A stretch of DNA of 64,000 nt. Source: Cristatella mucedo (Eukaryota > Bryozoa > Phylactolaemata > Cristatellidae). Of the stretch, positions 10,566 to 22,489 are shown piece by piece. The notes under the pieces were generated by a model, which was not told where the DNA came from, did not search any database, and worked only from the letters and a program-made list of their open reading frames with translations. The position numbers and the translations under genes are program-made. Within the stretch, counting starts at the first letter, position 1. Each line of letters begins with the position of its first letter. The DNA lies in NCBI GenBank assembly GCA_009760855.2, contig WPIO01000011.1, positions 3,584,501 through 3,648,500 of the forward strand, given 5' to 3'.

Positions 10566-11595
10566 GATTGTAATGTACTGTAATGTAATGCAAGGTATCT
10601 CCGCCTGTAACTCCACAAAGCCACAAGGACTACGTGGGTGCTACGCAGGAGAGTTTCGTGTAGCGAACTCACAGCCTAAGCGGCTTTCGGTACGCATTCG
10701 GTATCAACAGAATTCATCTCAGGCAACAAATAGAAAGTAAGTGGGAAGCATAGCAGAGTCAGGAAAGCAGTTGAGGTAGTGAGTAACATGGAAGTAGTAG
10801 CTCAGGACGACTGAAAAGAATGTGCCACAGTCGGCAGCAGGAGAGTAGTTGTCGTTGCGTAAGGATCGTAGAGGTGAGTTCCTCAGGTGATTGCAGCTGG
10901 TGCAAAACTCCTCAGCTAGGCTTGTCTGTCGTGAGCGTCACAGATGCCACATTACTCCACTTCTTGCCGACCTGCACTGGCTACCAGTCAAGCAACGGAT
11001 TGACTTCAAGGTTTTGTCGCTCACTTTTAGGTCCCTTCATTCTATGGCTCCAGCATATCTCTCCGACATACTCCCCCATCAGGCCAAGCATCGTACCACC
11101 CGCTTTTCGGAATCCAACAGTCTAGAAATACCTTGTACAAACCTTAAATCCTTTGGAGACCGTGCATTTAGTTCGTATGCTCCCAAAGCCTGGAACTCCC
11201 TCCCGACCTGCGTCAGAACATCCCCTGACCTGACCACATTTAAAAGGAACTTAAAAACACACCTATTTAGGACAGCATTTAGTGGGTCCCTGTGATTCGT
11301 CCTTCACGTGCTTATGCGTGCTGACACTGTGCATGCTGCCACTAACCACATTTGCATGCTGACCCTGTGCATGTCACCCCTAACCATGTTATTCATTTTG
11401 TTTGTTTTTCAAGCATGATTTCACTTACCATTTAATTGCATTTCCCTTTGCAGCAAATGTAAAGCGCCTAGAAAGAGATTAAGTTCTTTGAGGGCGCTTT
11501 ATCAAGTACATTATTATTATCACTATTATTATTATTATCACAGTCTAGCACCTGCCGAGCTAAAGCTTCAGTCGTCGCTAAAGTGCTTTAAGCCA
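10566..11595 (-). mobile_element. LINE family B copy split by a family A insertion
   Basis: The 3' part (10566-10886) contains GTAATGTAATG tail units, GGTGCTACGCAGGAGAG, AGCCTAAGCGGCTTTCGGTA and CGGCAGCAGGAGAGTAGTTG. The upstream part resumes at 11544 with TCTAGCACCTGCCGAGCTAA, which in the copies at 17340 and 45150 (inverted) follows directly. The interruption is the family A copy at 10887-11538. Confidence 0.85.
10887..11538 (+). mobile_element. LINE family A copy nested in family B
   Basis: Truncated at LQLVQN, it then has a 134-residue open frame (10891-11295) covering the conserved C-terminal blocks without a stop, the 3' end, hairpin and (ATT)n tail. It is flanked by CTCAG (10882-10886) and CACAG (11539-11543), a likely short target duplication. 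It is among the least damaged 3' copies. Confidence 0.92.
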
Positions 11596-11599
11596 TTGC

Positions 11600-12305
11600 A
11601 GGTGAGCGAACCGCCTAGGGGCAGGGTAGTCAGCTTGCTTATCTCGTCTGGGTGCACGCACGTCGAACTTGACTCAGCGTGCCGAACTGCTGTCTCCACA
11701 TCAGCGCCGGTCTCGACACGTTTCGCATGTGTCAGCTTGCTGGGCTCGTCTCGGCGAGGTCGTCGCTTCACTGCTTTACTCAGGCGACGTCACGCTGTGC
11801 TGATCGTCGTTTGCTGTTGCTTACCAACTGCAGCCAGTCCCAGCAGCAGCTGACGCTGTTGCTGCTTCAGCGCGCTCTGCCACTGCAATACCTCTTTGTT
11901 CCAAAGGCGAGTTCCTGGCTCTATTTTCCACAGTCGTCCTGAGCCTTGAGCTTTCTAGGCTCTCTGAAGACGGCACGGCTCACCTGCCGGCTTACCTCAA
12001 AGGTTGCTAAGCAGTGCGGACAGAATTTCACTCGGGCCTCTTCAGTTTTTAAGCAGTGCATCGCATGTGAAGCTCCACTTTTTAAATAAATCCAAGTGAA
12101 CCAATTTAATTTTCAACAGACTTTCAATACGATCGATAAATGCGATGGTAAAATGTCAGGTGCTGCACGTCAGACTTGGAGTCTTATGTTATGCGCCCTT
12201 CAAATTATCTCTTTCATTATTTCGCAGTTTATTTTGATCTTAGAGGTATTATGGACAATAATACTATCATGAATACTACTGTATAGCGCCATCAGTAAAC
12301 TTGAT
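11600..12305. other. No recognisable feature
   Basis: Moderately GC-rich sequence with CTG/CAG-rich patches near 11830. Overlapping frames on both strands show no family motif and no convincing splice structure. Confidence 0.35.
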
Positions 12306-12309
12306 TTCA

Positions 12310-13090
12310 TTCTTTGCACTAGGTCTGCGAGATTGGTGTGATTTGGCAACTGCACCGCTTACGACAGCAACGCCTAGTGGCAGAGTTTTGCACCACATGT
12401 AAGCGCCTGATTGCACAGGCCGTCGGACCAGCCAACAGTGAGTTACAGAAGTTGAAACCGGATATCACTAATGTTTGGATGTAGTATCGCCATCTAAGCA
12501 AGCCGGAATTTTAGCAATGGTATGTAGCTGAAATTAGGTAGACTTGACTGTGGAACTGATATGGTCTACTAGTGAAAGGTCTCTTTGGAAAAATACACCT
12601 AGATTTCGTCCAGATGTAACAGAAGATATGCTGACAGAGCCGATTTTGAGCGTTAAGCGTTCTAATTTTTTAGTACAACTCGGTTTGCGCAAAAATAGCT
12701 AGTTGGTTTTGACGTCATTAAATTTGAGAAATGTTGCTGCCATCTATGTGCGGATGTCAGAAATGCATGCAGAAAGGGAGATAATAGAATTTGACGTACC
12801 GGAGGACTGGGGCGGATCGAAACAAAGGTACAACTGAGTGTCGTATGCATACAAGTAAAAGCCTATATTTGGCAATCACATCGACAAGAGGGAAACAATG
12901 CACAGTGAAAAAAGCGGACCAAGCACAGAGCCCTGAGGTACCTTGTACTTCAATGATTCTTCGGATGACCTTTGACAGTTTATATTAATACTCTGCAGTC
13001 TCTCACTGAGATTCTTATCTGAACCATGGCAGCGAAGTGCCCGTTATGCCCAGGGGAGATGAAAGGCGCTAGACTAGGACTTAGTATCTA
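12310..13090 (-). mobile_element. Old LINE family A fragment (RT region)
   Basis: Minus-strand order: RT core near 12790-13060 (counterparts of GSVLGP and ADDTQLYLC), then the linker to the C-terminal domain, and NFCNSLLAG...ACAIRRL near 12360-12460. The 3' hairpin end is absent, and many stops and indels are present. Confidence 0.72.
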
Positions 13091-14289
13091 AACTGTCAAA
13101 CGATGCCAATAAATACTTGAGCCAGGTTCTGCAAATGATTATGTACCAAAAGATACCATTGAACAAGAACGATGAAAGCATTCAAAAATTGACAGCAATC
13201 AAAGTGCTTGCAACTGAATAGTTCGGAAAAAATCACCCGCGAAGAATAGCTCTTATCTCAGTTAGTCACTAGTCCTCAACCAAGGCAACTCTAATCAGAA
13301 CTAACTTTCATTTTAGGTTATTCTGAAATGAAGTTGAGCCAATAGCCTGGTACGACTAAACCCCAATATCTCAGCACTGCAGAAACTGAAGAAAACTTGT
13401 TTCGTCCTCAAGAGCTCATGGTCTTTTTTAACTCACACAAGTCGACCACCCAACTTATTCCAAAATAGCTTCCTATGAAATAGCCATTCCGTTAATTCGA
13501 ATATCGCAATTAGATTGTCTGCATGAGAGTAGCAATGCTTATGCGTATGCGTTAAGCAAAGCAAGACCTGTAAGAGCCCAACAGCATTTCTTGGCGATTG
13601 TGCCAGTACAGCTGGATCACGATCGGAAGTCACGTGTTTGCTCCGACATGAGATGAGATCTAGTGCTTAATTCTCATTGATCAAAAGATATATATCTAAC
13701 CCACAAAGCTATAGTAAAGCTCCATTGATATAGCCAACAGGGCTGAGCGATTCGCGTGGCATTCCGTGTCTGTAAAACTCGAGCACGGTCGCGGCAGTGC
13801 AGTTGGAGTTATGGAACTACACATCAGCATTCCGGCAAGGGCAGGGCCTGCCCGGTGCCTACCAGCAGCTGTTTGGCATGAAAGGCCATGATTCAGCCAT
13901 TCTCTAGTCGATAGGCGAACCTTGTGTCACCTCGGCGGTTGGTTATTGCTTCGCTAGATAATTGTTCAGTCTGGACGACGAACAGTGGTGGTATTGATGC
14001 GGGCATTGTCTGATATGAGCGCAGTACGAGATCGACTATTGTGTCCGCAGATATCTTCCTAAGCTGTTCTATGGGAGCTTATGCTTAGCTAAGCGTGAGG
14101 CGTAATTAGCAGAAATATATTTCCTAGGTCGGGGGGGGGACAAAGCATGCTCGAGAAAGCCTCTAGGCGGTCGATAATTACGCTGCAAGTGTCGAAGCCA
14201 TCTGGCCGTATTCGTTCAATGGATAGAACTGAGCTAGAACTCTCTCAGGCAATTAGCCTGTAGCCGGTGGCTCAAAGGAGACTTGGAAC
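13091..14289. other. No confident feature
   Basis: 13091-13340 may be a further decayed minus-strand LINE segment upstream of the previous feature. The rest has no recognisable coding, hairpin or repeat signal. Confidence 0.3.
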
Positions 14290-14740
14290 GCCACTAGTGA
14301 TTACCATTAAATGACAATGCCTTTACAGCGGTCAAGGCAAATTAAGTCCGTATACAGGCACTGTATTACTCTTCGCAAGAGAAGCAATAATTATGGGTTG
14401 AAGAAATGCCAAGTATAAATTGCTCAGATCGGCGTGCAAAAGCACACAGGAAGACACTCACGACCACTGGTCAGTAAGACCCCTGGTTAGTAACTTACTC
14501 TGGATAGTACATTCGTAAACACCCAAAGCACAAACTGGTGTTAAATGGAAGATGAGCTGAACAGATGTGTTATTACCCCAAGCATTAATTCTTAGGGAAA
14601 AAAAGAGGCAGGGGCCAAAACTGGAAGGAAGTTCCAGGCTTTCTGTGCGTGATGTCTGAACGCTTGATCATCAAGGATTACATGCACATGCGTAAGAGGC
14701 ACGGCCAGACAACTGGAAGCCAGTGAGTAGGTGGTGCGAG
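14290..14740 (-). mobile_element. Possible LINE 3' remnant, third family
   Basis: GCAAGAGAAGCAATAATTAT and CACACAGGAAGACACTCACG resemble segments in the same order at 42420-42560 (GCAAGAGAAGCAGTGACC, ACGCAAGAAGGCACTCGCG), which precede a LINE C-terminal frame. GGAAGTTCCAGGCTTTC near 14630 matches the conserved KAWNSLP codon region. Very diverged. Confidence 0.4.
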
Positions 14741-14759
14741 AGCACGTGACTAGAGCAAT

Positions 14760-14871
<112 letters not shown>

Positions 14872-15118
14872 CTCTTCCACTGGATGAGCGCCCGGTCTGG
14901 TTGGTAGGCTCGTGTAAGCGAGTAACGTGTTCTTGAAGCCAGAGAGAGGATCTCGAAATATATTCAATCATTGACAGCAAGCCAAAGTTCAACTGAGTGG
15001 TGGGATGTAGCAGCTACACGACGTTAACACCGGGGGCGGGTGAGCTGCTGACGTTCGCACAAGTTACAGTGGATTAAGGGCACCCAAAAAGAGTTCTGAT
15101 GAAAGGGAAACGCATTAA

Positions 15119-15920
15119 TTATCTGCCTATTTTCAGCTTCATAACATTGCTAAATTCGGGCTTGTTAAGATAAGGATACCACATCTAAGTTGGTCCATGC
15201 ATTCATGACATCCCGCCTCGACTTCTGCAGCTCACTGGTCGCTGGCTTACCGGCATGTGCGATCAGGCGATTGCAGCTGGTGCGAATCTCCGCAGCTAGG
15301 CTTGTCTGTCGTGAGCGTCGCAGATGCCACATTACTCCACTTCTTGCCGACCTGCACTGGCTACCAGTCAAGCAACGGATTGACTTCAAGGTTTTGTCGC
15401 TCACTTTTAGGTCACTTCATTCTTTGGCTCCAGCCTATCTCTCCGATATACTCCCCCATCAGGCCAAGCATCGTACCACGCGCTTTTCGGAATCCAACAG
15501 TCTATAAGTACCCCGTACAAACCTCAAATCCTTTGGAGACCGTGCATTTAGTTCGTATGCTCCCAAAGCCTGGAACTCCCTCCCAACCTGCGTCAGAACA
15601 TCCCCTGACATGACCACATTTAAAAGGAATTTAAAAACACACCTATTTATGACAGCATTTAGTGGGTCCCTGTGATTCGTCCTTGATGTGCTTATGCGTT
15701 CTGACACTGTGCATGCTGCCACTAACCACATTTGCATGCTGACCCTGTGCATGTCACCCCCAACCATGTTATTCATTTTGTTTGTTTATCAAGCATGATT
15801 TTACTTACCATTCAATTGCATTTCCCTTTGCAGAAAATGTAAAGCGCCTAGAGAGAGATTAAGTTCTCTGAGGGTGCTTTATCAAGTGCATTATTATTAT
15901 TATTATTTTTATTATTATTA
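15119..15920 (+). mobile_element. LINE family A, 5'-truncated copy
   Basis: Begins at the codons for SAYFQLHNIA, then has the conserved C-terminal RT blocks (frame 15190-15507), a stop near 15505, the rest of the C-terminus to about 15675, the 3' end with hairpin and an (ATT)n tail with one interruption. Confidence 0.92.
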
Positions 15921-16440
15921 ACCTAGATGAGATGTCGCAAACGCGTTAGCTAGTTCGGCTGCCGTAACCTAGTTTAAGCAGGCCCCGATTTTGACAAAGC
16001 TCCCCAGCTTAAGTACTCTTCATGTGACAGGTCGTTTTGGACTGACACGTCCATACTATGAGCTGACGTCGTTGGAGTGACGGTAGATGAATAATTATTG
16101 AGGGTGAGGTCTTTTTTCAACTTGAGGGTGACTATAGGCTCGCACGTGACTAACTATTGCGTTGCCAGTCGTTGCTGAGCTTCGGGAAGTTAATGGCCAT
16201 CACACTACGAATTTTGTCGATGCAGGCTGCAAGGGGGAAGTAAGTGAGTCTGATTTTAAGGAAAGCTGAGAATTCTCAAAAGGTGAAGGTGAAGCTCAGT
16301 GTCATCGGCAGGTAAAGGAAAGCCAAGATTAAGTTTTGCGAAGGTGATATATATAGTATACAGACGCGGACCAAAGACGCCAACCCTGAGGCATCCAATA
16401 CTTCCAGTGCTCCGTGTATGACCGACATCAATTTAATAAT
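15921..16440 (-). mobile_element. Diverged LINE RT fragment
   Basis: Minus-strand matches to family A include the C-terminal linker near 15930-16060 and the RT catalytic region near 16285-16410 (counterparts of ADDT...LYL and PQGSVLGP). It adjoins the previous element's tail and is much older than it. Confidence 0.55.
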
Positions 16441-17049
16441 AATTATTATAAAAATGAGACGTTTGTATAGCGTTGTACAGTGTTCTCTGTGTGGTTTGAC
16501 GCTCCGACAATAAGCAAGCAACGACACGAAAATACCGAGTGCTAAAGAACGACCACGTATCATCTGCTAACACTCTCGCGCTAAGGCTCACACACAGCTA
16601 AGGCTCACACACAGCGCTAAGGCTCGTAGCCGTTCTCTCCTTCGCCCGATTTCCCATCTCTGCCCCATTACCGCCAGGCCGCGACTCACCCTCATAAAAT
16701 GATTTCCCTATTAGCCGGCATGGCCTATAAAACCCACTGCATCGCACTAAGCTCCTACTAGCCTGCGATAACACTACACTCAGATAACTAAATTTCTTTC
16801 TAGGCACGTGATATGTGCTGTAAGAGAAGTAAATCAATGTGGTAGAAATAACATGAACAGCAGCAGAACGCAAAAGTGCACAGAATATATTCACGAGGAT
16901 GGAGCAAATACTCTGGACAACGGGTGATTTTTTGATTTTTCTAAATGTCATGTCAAGGGATCTCGTGACGTCATTCAGGAGCGAGTTCCAGGTCTGGGAG
17001 CATACAAACTACAGGCACATTATCCATAGGATTTTAGGTTGGTTCGAGG

Positions 17050-17640
17050 CACAGCTATTTAATCCAATGTAATGTATCTCTGTCTGTAACTTCACAAAGC
17101 CGTAAAGACTATGTGGGTGTTACGCAAGAGAGTTTTGTATAGCACACTCACAGCCTGAGCGGCTTTCACTACGCATTCGGCAGCCAACAGACTTTCTCTT
17201 ATGCAACAAAGAGAAAGTGGGAAGCATAGCAGAGTCAGGAGAGCAGTTGAGGTAGTGAGTAGCATGGAAGTAGCAGCTCAGGATCGCTGAAAATGATGAG
17301 CCGTAGTCGGCAGCAGGAGAGTAGTTGTCGTTGCGTAGTCTAGGACCTGCAGAGCTAAAGCTTCTGTCGCCAACGGTCTTTAAGCGGAGGAACGGAACAG
17401 CTAATTTATTGTCCACACAGGACCGGAGGGCGCGAAGAGGCTGAAACTGGTGTCGCAGTTCAGCTAGGTACGAAGGAGCCAAGCCGTGGCTCAGGGCCTT
17501 GTGGGTCAGTGTGAGAATTTTGCTCTGTATCCGTTGTTCAACCGGCATCCATTCTGGCTCTTTTAGCAAAGAAGACACGTGCTCAAACCTCTAAGACTTG
17601 AAGACTAGCCTTGCTGCCATATTCATAGTCAGCTGCAGTG
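17050..17640 (-). mobile_element. LINE family B, 3' half
   Basis: Minus-strand frame 17120-17578 encodes EPEWMPVEQRIQSKILTLTH, LAPSYLAELRHQFQPLRALR, KLAVPFLRLKTVGDRSFSSA, homologous to the frame at 44862-45314. The 3' untranslated end lies at 17060-17180 with (TGTAA)-like tail units. Compared with 45150-45190 a short segment around 17335 is missing. Confidence 0.85.
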
Positions 17641-17699
17641 GCCTAGTTTCTTTCCTTGGTGGCCCAGCCAGAAGGAAATTACGATAATCAAGCCGAGAC

Positions 17700-18365
17700 A
17701 AAACTTAGTAGCTAGTTAAATTAGCTTAACAAAAGAGCAGGTGTTAAGATGCCTAGCCTCACCGAGCAGTAGTTAGGATAGGTATGCTGAAGAGAAAAGA
17801 ACTTAAAGGGACCAACAAGTAAGTGGCTTAACCCTAACCTTAAACTTGATTCGCTACTTGATAAGGAGCCAGTGCAGACAGTGAGAAGGGGTGCATTGTG
17901 GCAATTGCGACGCTCACGATAGACAAGCCGAAACTCCGAGTTCTGTACCAACCGTTGGCACCTTATTGCACAGGCCGGAAGACTTGAGAATACTGTGTGT
18001 TGGTAGGGTCACGACTGTATGTCACAAATGCATGGACTAACTTGGATACGGTATTCCTGCCTAAGCAGGACCGAATTTTTGCTATGTTACGTAGCTGAAG
18101 TAGGCAGATTTAACTTTGGAGGTAATGCGATCGTCTAGTGAAAGGTCAATTTGGAACAGGACACTCACATTGATTGACGATTATACGGGAAATATGCTGA
18201 CTTTTCAATATACACTTGATTTCTCTGTAGATGGTGATTTAGTTTAATGCTGATACACTTTGAGATATTTTTGTTCTCATTCAAGTCAAATGTCAGCAAT
18301 ACATTTAGCAGAGTGGAGATAGTTTGAGGTTCTGAAAACCAAGAAGGGATCAATGCAGAGGGCCG
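17700..18365 (-). mobile_element. Diverged LINE family A fragment
   Basis: Contains the VQNS...RLVYRERRNCHNAPLL block near 17890-17950, the RT linker near 18000-18150, and degenerate RT sequence to about 18360. It lies upstream of the family B piece in the same orientation. TTAACCCTAACC near 17830 sits beside the conserved CCTTGAAGTC position. Confidence 0.65.
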
Positions 18366-18832
18366 GCACTTCTCGGAAGGAAGGCCGGGGCGAGCGGATC
18401 GGACGGTAGTGGCAAACGGCAAGGAAGTTGCGCAGGGGACATCGGGCAGAACGGCTGCCTTCTGCAGAATTCAAATCCAGGACCTGGGTAGTAAATTACA
18501 TGAATCCGACCCCTTCTTCAAAGATATAGCTGTACACTTGACCCAGCAGGCTTTATATTGCATGCTAGTAAGAAAAGAGACATGTACGTCAGCTCCAACG
18601 CCACATTACGCAAGTCATTTTGCCTTAGGGGAGAAGGGAAGCACAGATCTTAACTAGATACCTTTCTTGAGCAGTTTGGCTTGATCCAATACTAGCACCT
18701 TTAAAAATATTTCAAGTCATTACGATAATCCTGAAACCGTAGGAAGTTCAGAAGTGCCATTAAGTTACTTTTCAACCTTCGCCATTGTAGAATAAATCGT
18801 GCCAGTTAATTCTCTTAGGCTGTGACATTCAT

Positions 18833-18951
18833 TATATAAAGTTGAGGAAAGGATCGTGCGTCGCGATTTTAATAATAATTTAATTAAATAACACATTAAT
18901 AACTATGTAATGAAAAACGCGACCCGCGAACTTTTTCCTCAACCATATATT
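18833..18951. mobile_element. MITE candidate, copy 1
   Basis: About 119 bp with imperfect terminal inverted repeats of about 38 bp: TATAAAGTTGAGGAAAGGAT at one end and the complement of TATGGTTGAGGAAAAAGTTC at the other, flanking an AT-rich core. TATA lies at both borders. Copy 2 at 42246-42375 has the same termini (AAGTTGAG... and ...CCTCAACATTATA) and a different AT-rich core. Two copies with conserved ends and variable middles fit a non-autonomous DNA transposon. Confidence 0.65.
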
Positions 18952-19576
18952 TCGGTATAAGGCTCAAGCCCTAGATCTAACAGCAGAATCTGTCGAAATT
19001 CATTTTCTCTGCACATTCCAAAGCAGAGAAGCTATGTACTTCCAAGTGAACACCTGCTAACTCTCTTAATAAGATACAACATATCAGTTATTTTCGTAAG
19101 AATGGTATGTCCGTTCGTCTGCTCAACCTCTATAAAGGGCATGCTGGTGTCCCTGTTTTTGGAAATATGTTTGGAGGAGTCGTGCCGATTAGATTTTCTA
19201 GAGGGAAAGCCGGCTACAACTAAGCAAGCAAGGTTGTGCCTTTTTGCTCCCAAGTCAGTGTAATGTCATGCAATCGAGAATCTTTATTCGGCCTTCATCC
19301 CTGGCGAAGGAGCTGCCCGAAAAAAGTGAAGGTCGCCGTCACGACTGATCCAGGGTCGCAGGCAAATGACCGACAAAGAGCAGCAACTCACACTGCATTG
19401 CAAAAACCAACAGCGAAATGTATGCGCCCGAGTGCGTACAGACTTTCCAGAGCATTAAGAACGGTAGCAATACGACCAGTTCATCCTTAAGTCGACAGCG
19501 CGTGGCTGCTGAGGCTGCGAATGAGCATGAGCATGAGCTGAGCATGCACATGTGCTGTAGAGAGGACAGCACGATA

Positions 19577-19622
19577 GCAGCAGCAGCAGCTGCTGCTGCT
19601 GCTTCTGCAGCAGCAGCAGCCG
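19577..19622. repeat. (CAG)n/(CTG)n tract with internal inversion
   Basis: CAG units switch to CTG units and back to CAG, so the tract can fold on itself. Poly-Ala, Ser and Cys frames over it are not evidence of genes. Confidence 0.9.
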
Positions 19623-19862
19623 GGAGCCGGGCTGAATGAGCTAGACCTTGAGTTTACACACACGCACAGCCATCTTAAAACTGGGAGAGTCAGACGCGGC
19701 TGCATTCTGGGAGCTACATCAAAGCTCAAAACTCGGACCATCTAATTGCTGTGTAGATTATCGCCAGATCACGTGCTTACCACGTGATGACAGGCGACGA
19801 GACAGTTAGGGCACTGGCAAGCAAGCAGCTGAGGTTTGTCCGAAGACAAAACGTGTCCACAG

Positions 19863-19865
<3 letters not shown>

Positions 19866-19925
<60 letters not shown>
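19866..19925. repeat. (CT)n microsatellite, 60 bp
   Basis: Uninterrupted CT dinucleotides, about 390 bp beyond the sulfotransferase stop codon on the gene's 3' side. Confidence 0.97.
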
Positions 19926-19927
<2 letters not shown>

Positions 19928-20310
19928 AGCTGTACCAGTAGGATATCAACGTGACTGGACCATGCAAAGAGAAGCTGCTGAGCTGTCCTGTGATCCGTCG
20001 GGGACTGGCAGCCGAATGAAAAAAGAAGTCTGCTAAGGCCAAAGGGTGGACAACAGACAAACCTGCTTTCCAATATGCTTGGGCATGGAATGTGGGCAAA
20101 ACTAGTGCCTTAGTTCCGTTAGCCGACGTGGGGCCAGCCCCGATGTGTCGAGCAATGCTAACGAATGAGCTTTGCATGCAAAGTCGTGCATACGACCTGG
20201 CTTCGACTCAAACAGTCGTTCGCCAGCCAGCGAATGAAGAGCAATTAAAATGGTCGGATTCAATGGCTACAGCTGTGCTTGCAGGCTGATCGCCCGAGAG
20301 ATGTGAGCGA

Positions 20311-20782
20311 TCAAAGCTTGCCTTCCCAACCGGGTGGCACGTTGCTGTAACTGTTCAAAAGGAAGTCCAGCTCGTAAAGCTTCTGTAGCCTTCGGAGCAC
20401 AGTAGCAGGAACAGTCTTATACCAACTATGGGCAACATCGGCTGGCTTGTGAGCACGGGACGAGAATACCAGAGGAAAAGTGAGGTCGAGCTTGTTGCTA
20501 GCAAGAACGTGCCTGGCGTCAGCAGCCATCGTCTCCATGTGTCCGATTGCATTGTAGTGAATCTGGCACATGTCGCACAGCTGCCACATGGGCGTCCAGT
20601 GAATGTCCAGTCGCTTGCCACTACCGTCGCGGTCCACGATACAAGTGAGGAACTGGGTGAACGTGATCGGCTGGCGATACGGCGTCATAGTTTCCCAATC
20701 GCACGGCGTGTGGAGGATCCTGGTATAGTTCCAGTCGAGTGCCTTATTAATGTAGGCAGACAGCAGACGCTGCCAGGGATCC
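20311..20782 (-). CDS. Carbohydrate sulfotransferase, last coding exon
   Basis: This exon encodes the C-terminal two thirds of a HNK-1/chondroitin-type carbohydrate sulfotransferase (Sulfotransfer_2 family), a Golgi enzyme moving sulfate from PAPS to glycans. It opens with the 3'-phosphate-binding motif RDPWQRLLSAY. Further family marks are HWTPMWQLCDMCQIHYNAIG (the HW...C..C..Y signature), METMAADARHVL, and the terminal LYELDFLLNSYS, which matches the usual end of the family. The acceptor is TTTCTCTTAG at 20783-20792. The first base of the exon completes an Arg codon begun by AG at the end of the exon ending at 22244, restoring FMFVRDPW across the junction. The stop is TGA 20311-20313. The frame is intact with no stops, so this looks like a live gene. 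Confidence 0.9.
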
Positions 20783-22243
20783 CTAAGAGAAACCGACAAC
20801 GATAATCTGGCATGCTAATATATAATATTCAAGTCACAAGCAATCAATAGGCAAGTTTTGTACATCACAGAAATTCTCGAACATCATGAGCAGTCATAAG
20901 CAGTCATTTGGACTTCGAATAGAAGGTTAATAGGTTCAAAGGTACCATTCAGAGCAATAATAATGCTAATATAACTATAATAAGACATTCGTATAGCACC
21001 CTATATGAACCAAATACCTATCTTGGCATTTTCATGCTTGAAAGGGGCTATTAGGAGTAGAGTACTGAAATTGACCTCAGCCAAGCAAGGAGTTTTTTCG
21101 GAGGCTGTATCGGTTCTTTAGACCATCATGGAAATCGAAATTCGAGAATCGCAATTCAAAAATAGAAAAGGAAGATATTCATGATCTAATGATAGCCACC
21201 ATACTGTTCGTGTCCAAGGTAACAACATGGCTGCCGAAGACTGTCTTGTAACTGGTACACTAAGGCTATGTAGGACAGTTTAATTTGCTGCTTCCATAGC
21301 AAATCGTTGAAATATTCATTTAATTTCGACTTCCGTTGGAAGACAGCACAGAGCCCATTCTTCTCGAATCGTATTTGTCTGCATCCCCGTCAAAGGAGGA
21401 TCGAGACGTCGATGTTACACCTGCAACTATCTTTAGAGATGAGACCGGTTCTAATAAATCCCCTTAGCTAATTGAATTGACAGGAATGAATACTAAGAAC
21501 ACTCTTCGCCCTTCTGACGACATTTTTTCTCGAGTTCAAAATTGCTACAATTGAGCAGCCTTACTTTGATTTATCAGCTGCATCAAAATCCTTAATTAGG
21601 CTGCTTGTTTTAAACGTCTGCATACATGTTCGAGTGCTCGAAGTGGCTATCACTGATCAAGAATATACCCAATTTTCTCGGAGATGTTTACTGCTACGTC
21701 AATTTTAGGGTATACACCTTGTGAGTTCAGTGCTATCAATTTTGAAGCCTTGGAATTTGATTCTCTTCGACGTTGAATATGCAAACTGTTCTCTATTTGT
21801 ATTGTTATGCATCGAGGCTATTTGAGAAATGCACCTACATTTATTTGCACATGGTAAAAATAATAATGATGCACTTGATAAAGCGCCCTCAGAGAACTCA
21901 ATCTCTTCCTATGCGCTTTACATTTGCTGCAAAGGGAAACTCGATTGAATCTTGAGTATTATCATACTTGATAAACAACATAAACAACGTGGTTAGGGGT
22001 GACATGCACAGGGTCAGCATGCAAGTGTGGTTAGAGGCAGCATGCACAGTGTCAGCCCGCATAAGCACATGAAGGATGAACCGTGTCAATGCTATGCATA
22101 TATGGACAAGAAAATGTACACGTTATGCCCCACCAGGCAAAGACCGGCCGACTCAACAGCAAAACACGGACAACCAGGCAAGAAGAGACCAGGCATGGAG
22201 ACAGCATCAAGCATGTGCATCGTATCAAATGTCACCAACAGAC
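20783..22243 (-). other. Intron of the sulfotransferase gene
   Basis: The GT donor is at 22242-22243 (AG|GTCTGT) and the AG acceptor at 20783-20784; the phase-2 junction preserves the protein motif. The intron holds a weak LINE tail near 20958-21045 and a family A 3' end at 21858-22085, inserted in the gene's own orientation. Confidence 0.85.
21858..22085 (-). mobile_element. LINE family A 3' end within the intron
   Basis: AATAATAATGATGCACTTGA tail, hairpin AAGCGCCCTCAGAG...CTATGCGCTTT, then GGTTAGGGGTGACATGCACA and the standard 3' untranslated sequence, truncated at about 22085 before the coding part. Confidence 0.9.
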
Positions 22244-22489
22244 CTCACAAACATGAATGTGTATGGCCGAAATGTGCCGCTGACGTTCCTGCGAATGACG
22301 GCAAAGCCGGTCATTTCGACTATGGAGGCGTTTTTGTCCGGCGTGATGCCTATTTCAACTTCCATGCTCTTAATCGCTCCATTAACGTAGAAGAAAACCC
22401 TTTTCCAAGACGACCACCCTGATTTAGGTATGGGACAGTAGAGCATGTTGTGTCTGGGATCAAACTTGTATCGCCAAGGTGTCGGACGC
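22244..22489 (-). CDS. Carbohydrate sulfotransferase, PAPS-binding exon
   Basis: Encodes RHNMLYCPIPKSGWSSWKRV, the 5'-phosphosulfate-binding loop of the Sulfotransfer_2 family (usual form 'YC.vPKvG.tsWKR'), and ends with RPYTFMFVR, which leads into RDPW in the next exon. One N-glycosylation sequon (NVSG) fits a Golgi lumenal domain. The donor AG|GTCTGT is at 22243-22244. The 5' border is less certain: the best acceptor is TTGTTGCAG just before 22489, but alternatives lie a little upstream, and open frame continues to about 22530. Exact substrate (chondroitin, dermatan, HNK-1 or other glycans) cannot be told from sequence alone. Confidence 0.88.

Noticed and set aside
10252-10740. 162-residue frame on the plus strand
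   Set aside because: Its second half is antisense to the family B 3' untranslated end, and the first half has no recognisable motif.
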